Made by a program: the position numbers and the translations under genes. This document shows positions 21,220 to 21,358 of a DNA stretch of 21,358 nt, piece after piece. The notes under the pieces are model-generated. The model was not told where the DNA came from. It was given only the letters and a program-made list of their open reading frames with translations, and did no database searches. How positions within the stretch are numbered: the first letter of the stretch is position 1; every line of letters starts with the position of its first letter. The stretch covers positions 1 to 21,358 of the forward strand of contig CAZGPZ010000014.1 in the NCBI GenBank assembly GCA_964527385.1, written 5' to 3'. The DNA is from JANWHZ01 sp964527385 (GTDB lineage: Bacteria; Patescibacteriota; Saccharimonadia; Saccharimonadales; UBA4665).

Positions 21220-21358
21220 ATGGCGAAATCGAAGAATGTTATTGAGGTTGCTGGCCTCACCAAGTCGTACGGCAAGACCAAAGTGCTGAAGGGCATCGAC
21301 CTGAAGGTGGAACGTGGCACGATGTTGGCGCTGCTGGGGCCAAACGGCGCCGGCAAGA
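21220..21358 (+). CDS. ABC transporter ATP-binding protein, N-terminal part
   Basis: Only the first 46 codons are in the window. After a short lead the protein reads VIEVAGLTKSYGKTKVLKGI and DLKVERGTMLALLGPNGAGK, the A-loop region and Walker A of an ABC ATPase. The style is that of DrrA/CcmA-type exporter ATPases, which pair with a separate membrane subunit, presumably downstream. GGAG lies 6 nt before ATG 21220. The 75 bp after the RT stop contain AT-rich TATTATATATA, which may hold its -10 box. The gene looks like core-type DNA again (GC-rich), so the RT locus probably ends before it. Confidence 0.93.
   Translation, partial: MAKSKNVIEVAGLTKSYGKTKVLKGIDLKVERGTMLALLGPNGAGK

Noticed and set aside
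1..21358. CRISPR arrays, tRNA or rRNA genes, IS elements
   Set aside because: No regularly spaced repeats, cloverleaf-like segments or rRNA motifs, transposase ORFs or terminal inverted repeats were seen.

Overview
The window looks like a chromosomal segment of a small-genome bacterium of the Candidate Phyla Radiation, most probably a Saccharibacteria (TM7) relative. This assignment is inferred from gene content and style; no rRNA marker is present. Supporting signs are compact housekeeping genes (ybaB-recR, cysS, a Nudix/DHH pair), actinobacterial-like PimA glycosyltransferases and wall enzymes, and many starts that lack a Shine-Dalgarno site and sit directly behind a -10 box. TGA is used as a stop (for example in the Nudix gene), which argues against the UGA=Gly code of Gracilibacteria and Absconditabacteria. 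Core genes are GC-rich, while several accessory genes are visibly more AT-rich.

Layout. 1-529: C-terminal part of a membrane protein. 580-2430: a large unrecognised helical protein behind a palindromic promoter. 2536-3456: ybaB-recR. 3458-4046: an AT-rich one-gene insert between two copies of the recR 3' end. 4119-5643: a Nudix hydrolase and a DHH phosphoesterase, overlapping. 5708-5759: a terminator with a competing antiterminator arm. 5798-6934: a cystathionine gamma-synthase/lyase-type PLP enzyme. 6975-8372: cysS. 8380-11817 (minus strand): two GT4 glycosyltransferases and an AI-2E-type permease in one operon. 11961-12456: an unknown gene broken by a 4-bp tandem duplication, followed by an orphan copy of the neighbouring glycosyltransferase's promoter and start. 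12622-13092: another unknown gene. 13191-14120 (minus): an alpha/beta hydrolase. 14210-14974: a VanY-type carboxypeptidase. 15067-16272 (minus): a CapA-like protein. 16383-17552 (minus): a secreted lipase. 17799-18440 (minus): an HD-domain phosphohydrolase. 18561-19255: an autoregulated-looking ArsR repressor with a YCII-like protein.

The most interesting part is 19333-21145: a strong promoter over an inverted repeat, about 280 nt of strongly structured non-coding sequence, an unannotated 51-codon ORF, an XRE-type HTH gene and an overlapping reverse transcriptase gene with a YVDD active site. The order ncRNA - accessory gene(s) - RT is that of a retron or other RT-based defence unit, but the RT lacks the usual retron VTG motif. 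It may be a divergent or undescribed type. The window ends in the first 46 codons of an ABC transporter ATPase.

A second theme is how accessory genes arrived. At two separate loci a lone hypothetical gene is flanked by a short duplicate of the neighbouring housekeeping gene's end. The two copies differ mostly at synonymous positions, as if the insert came in with flanking DNA from a diverged relative.
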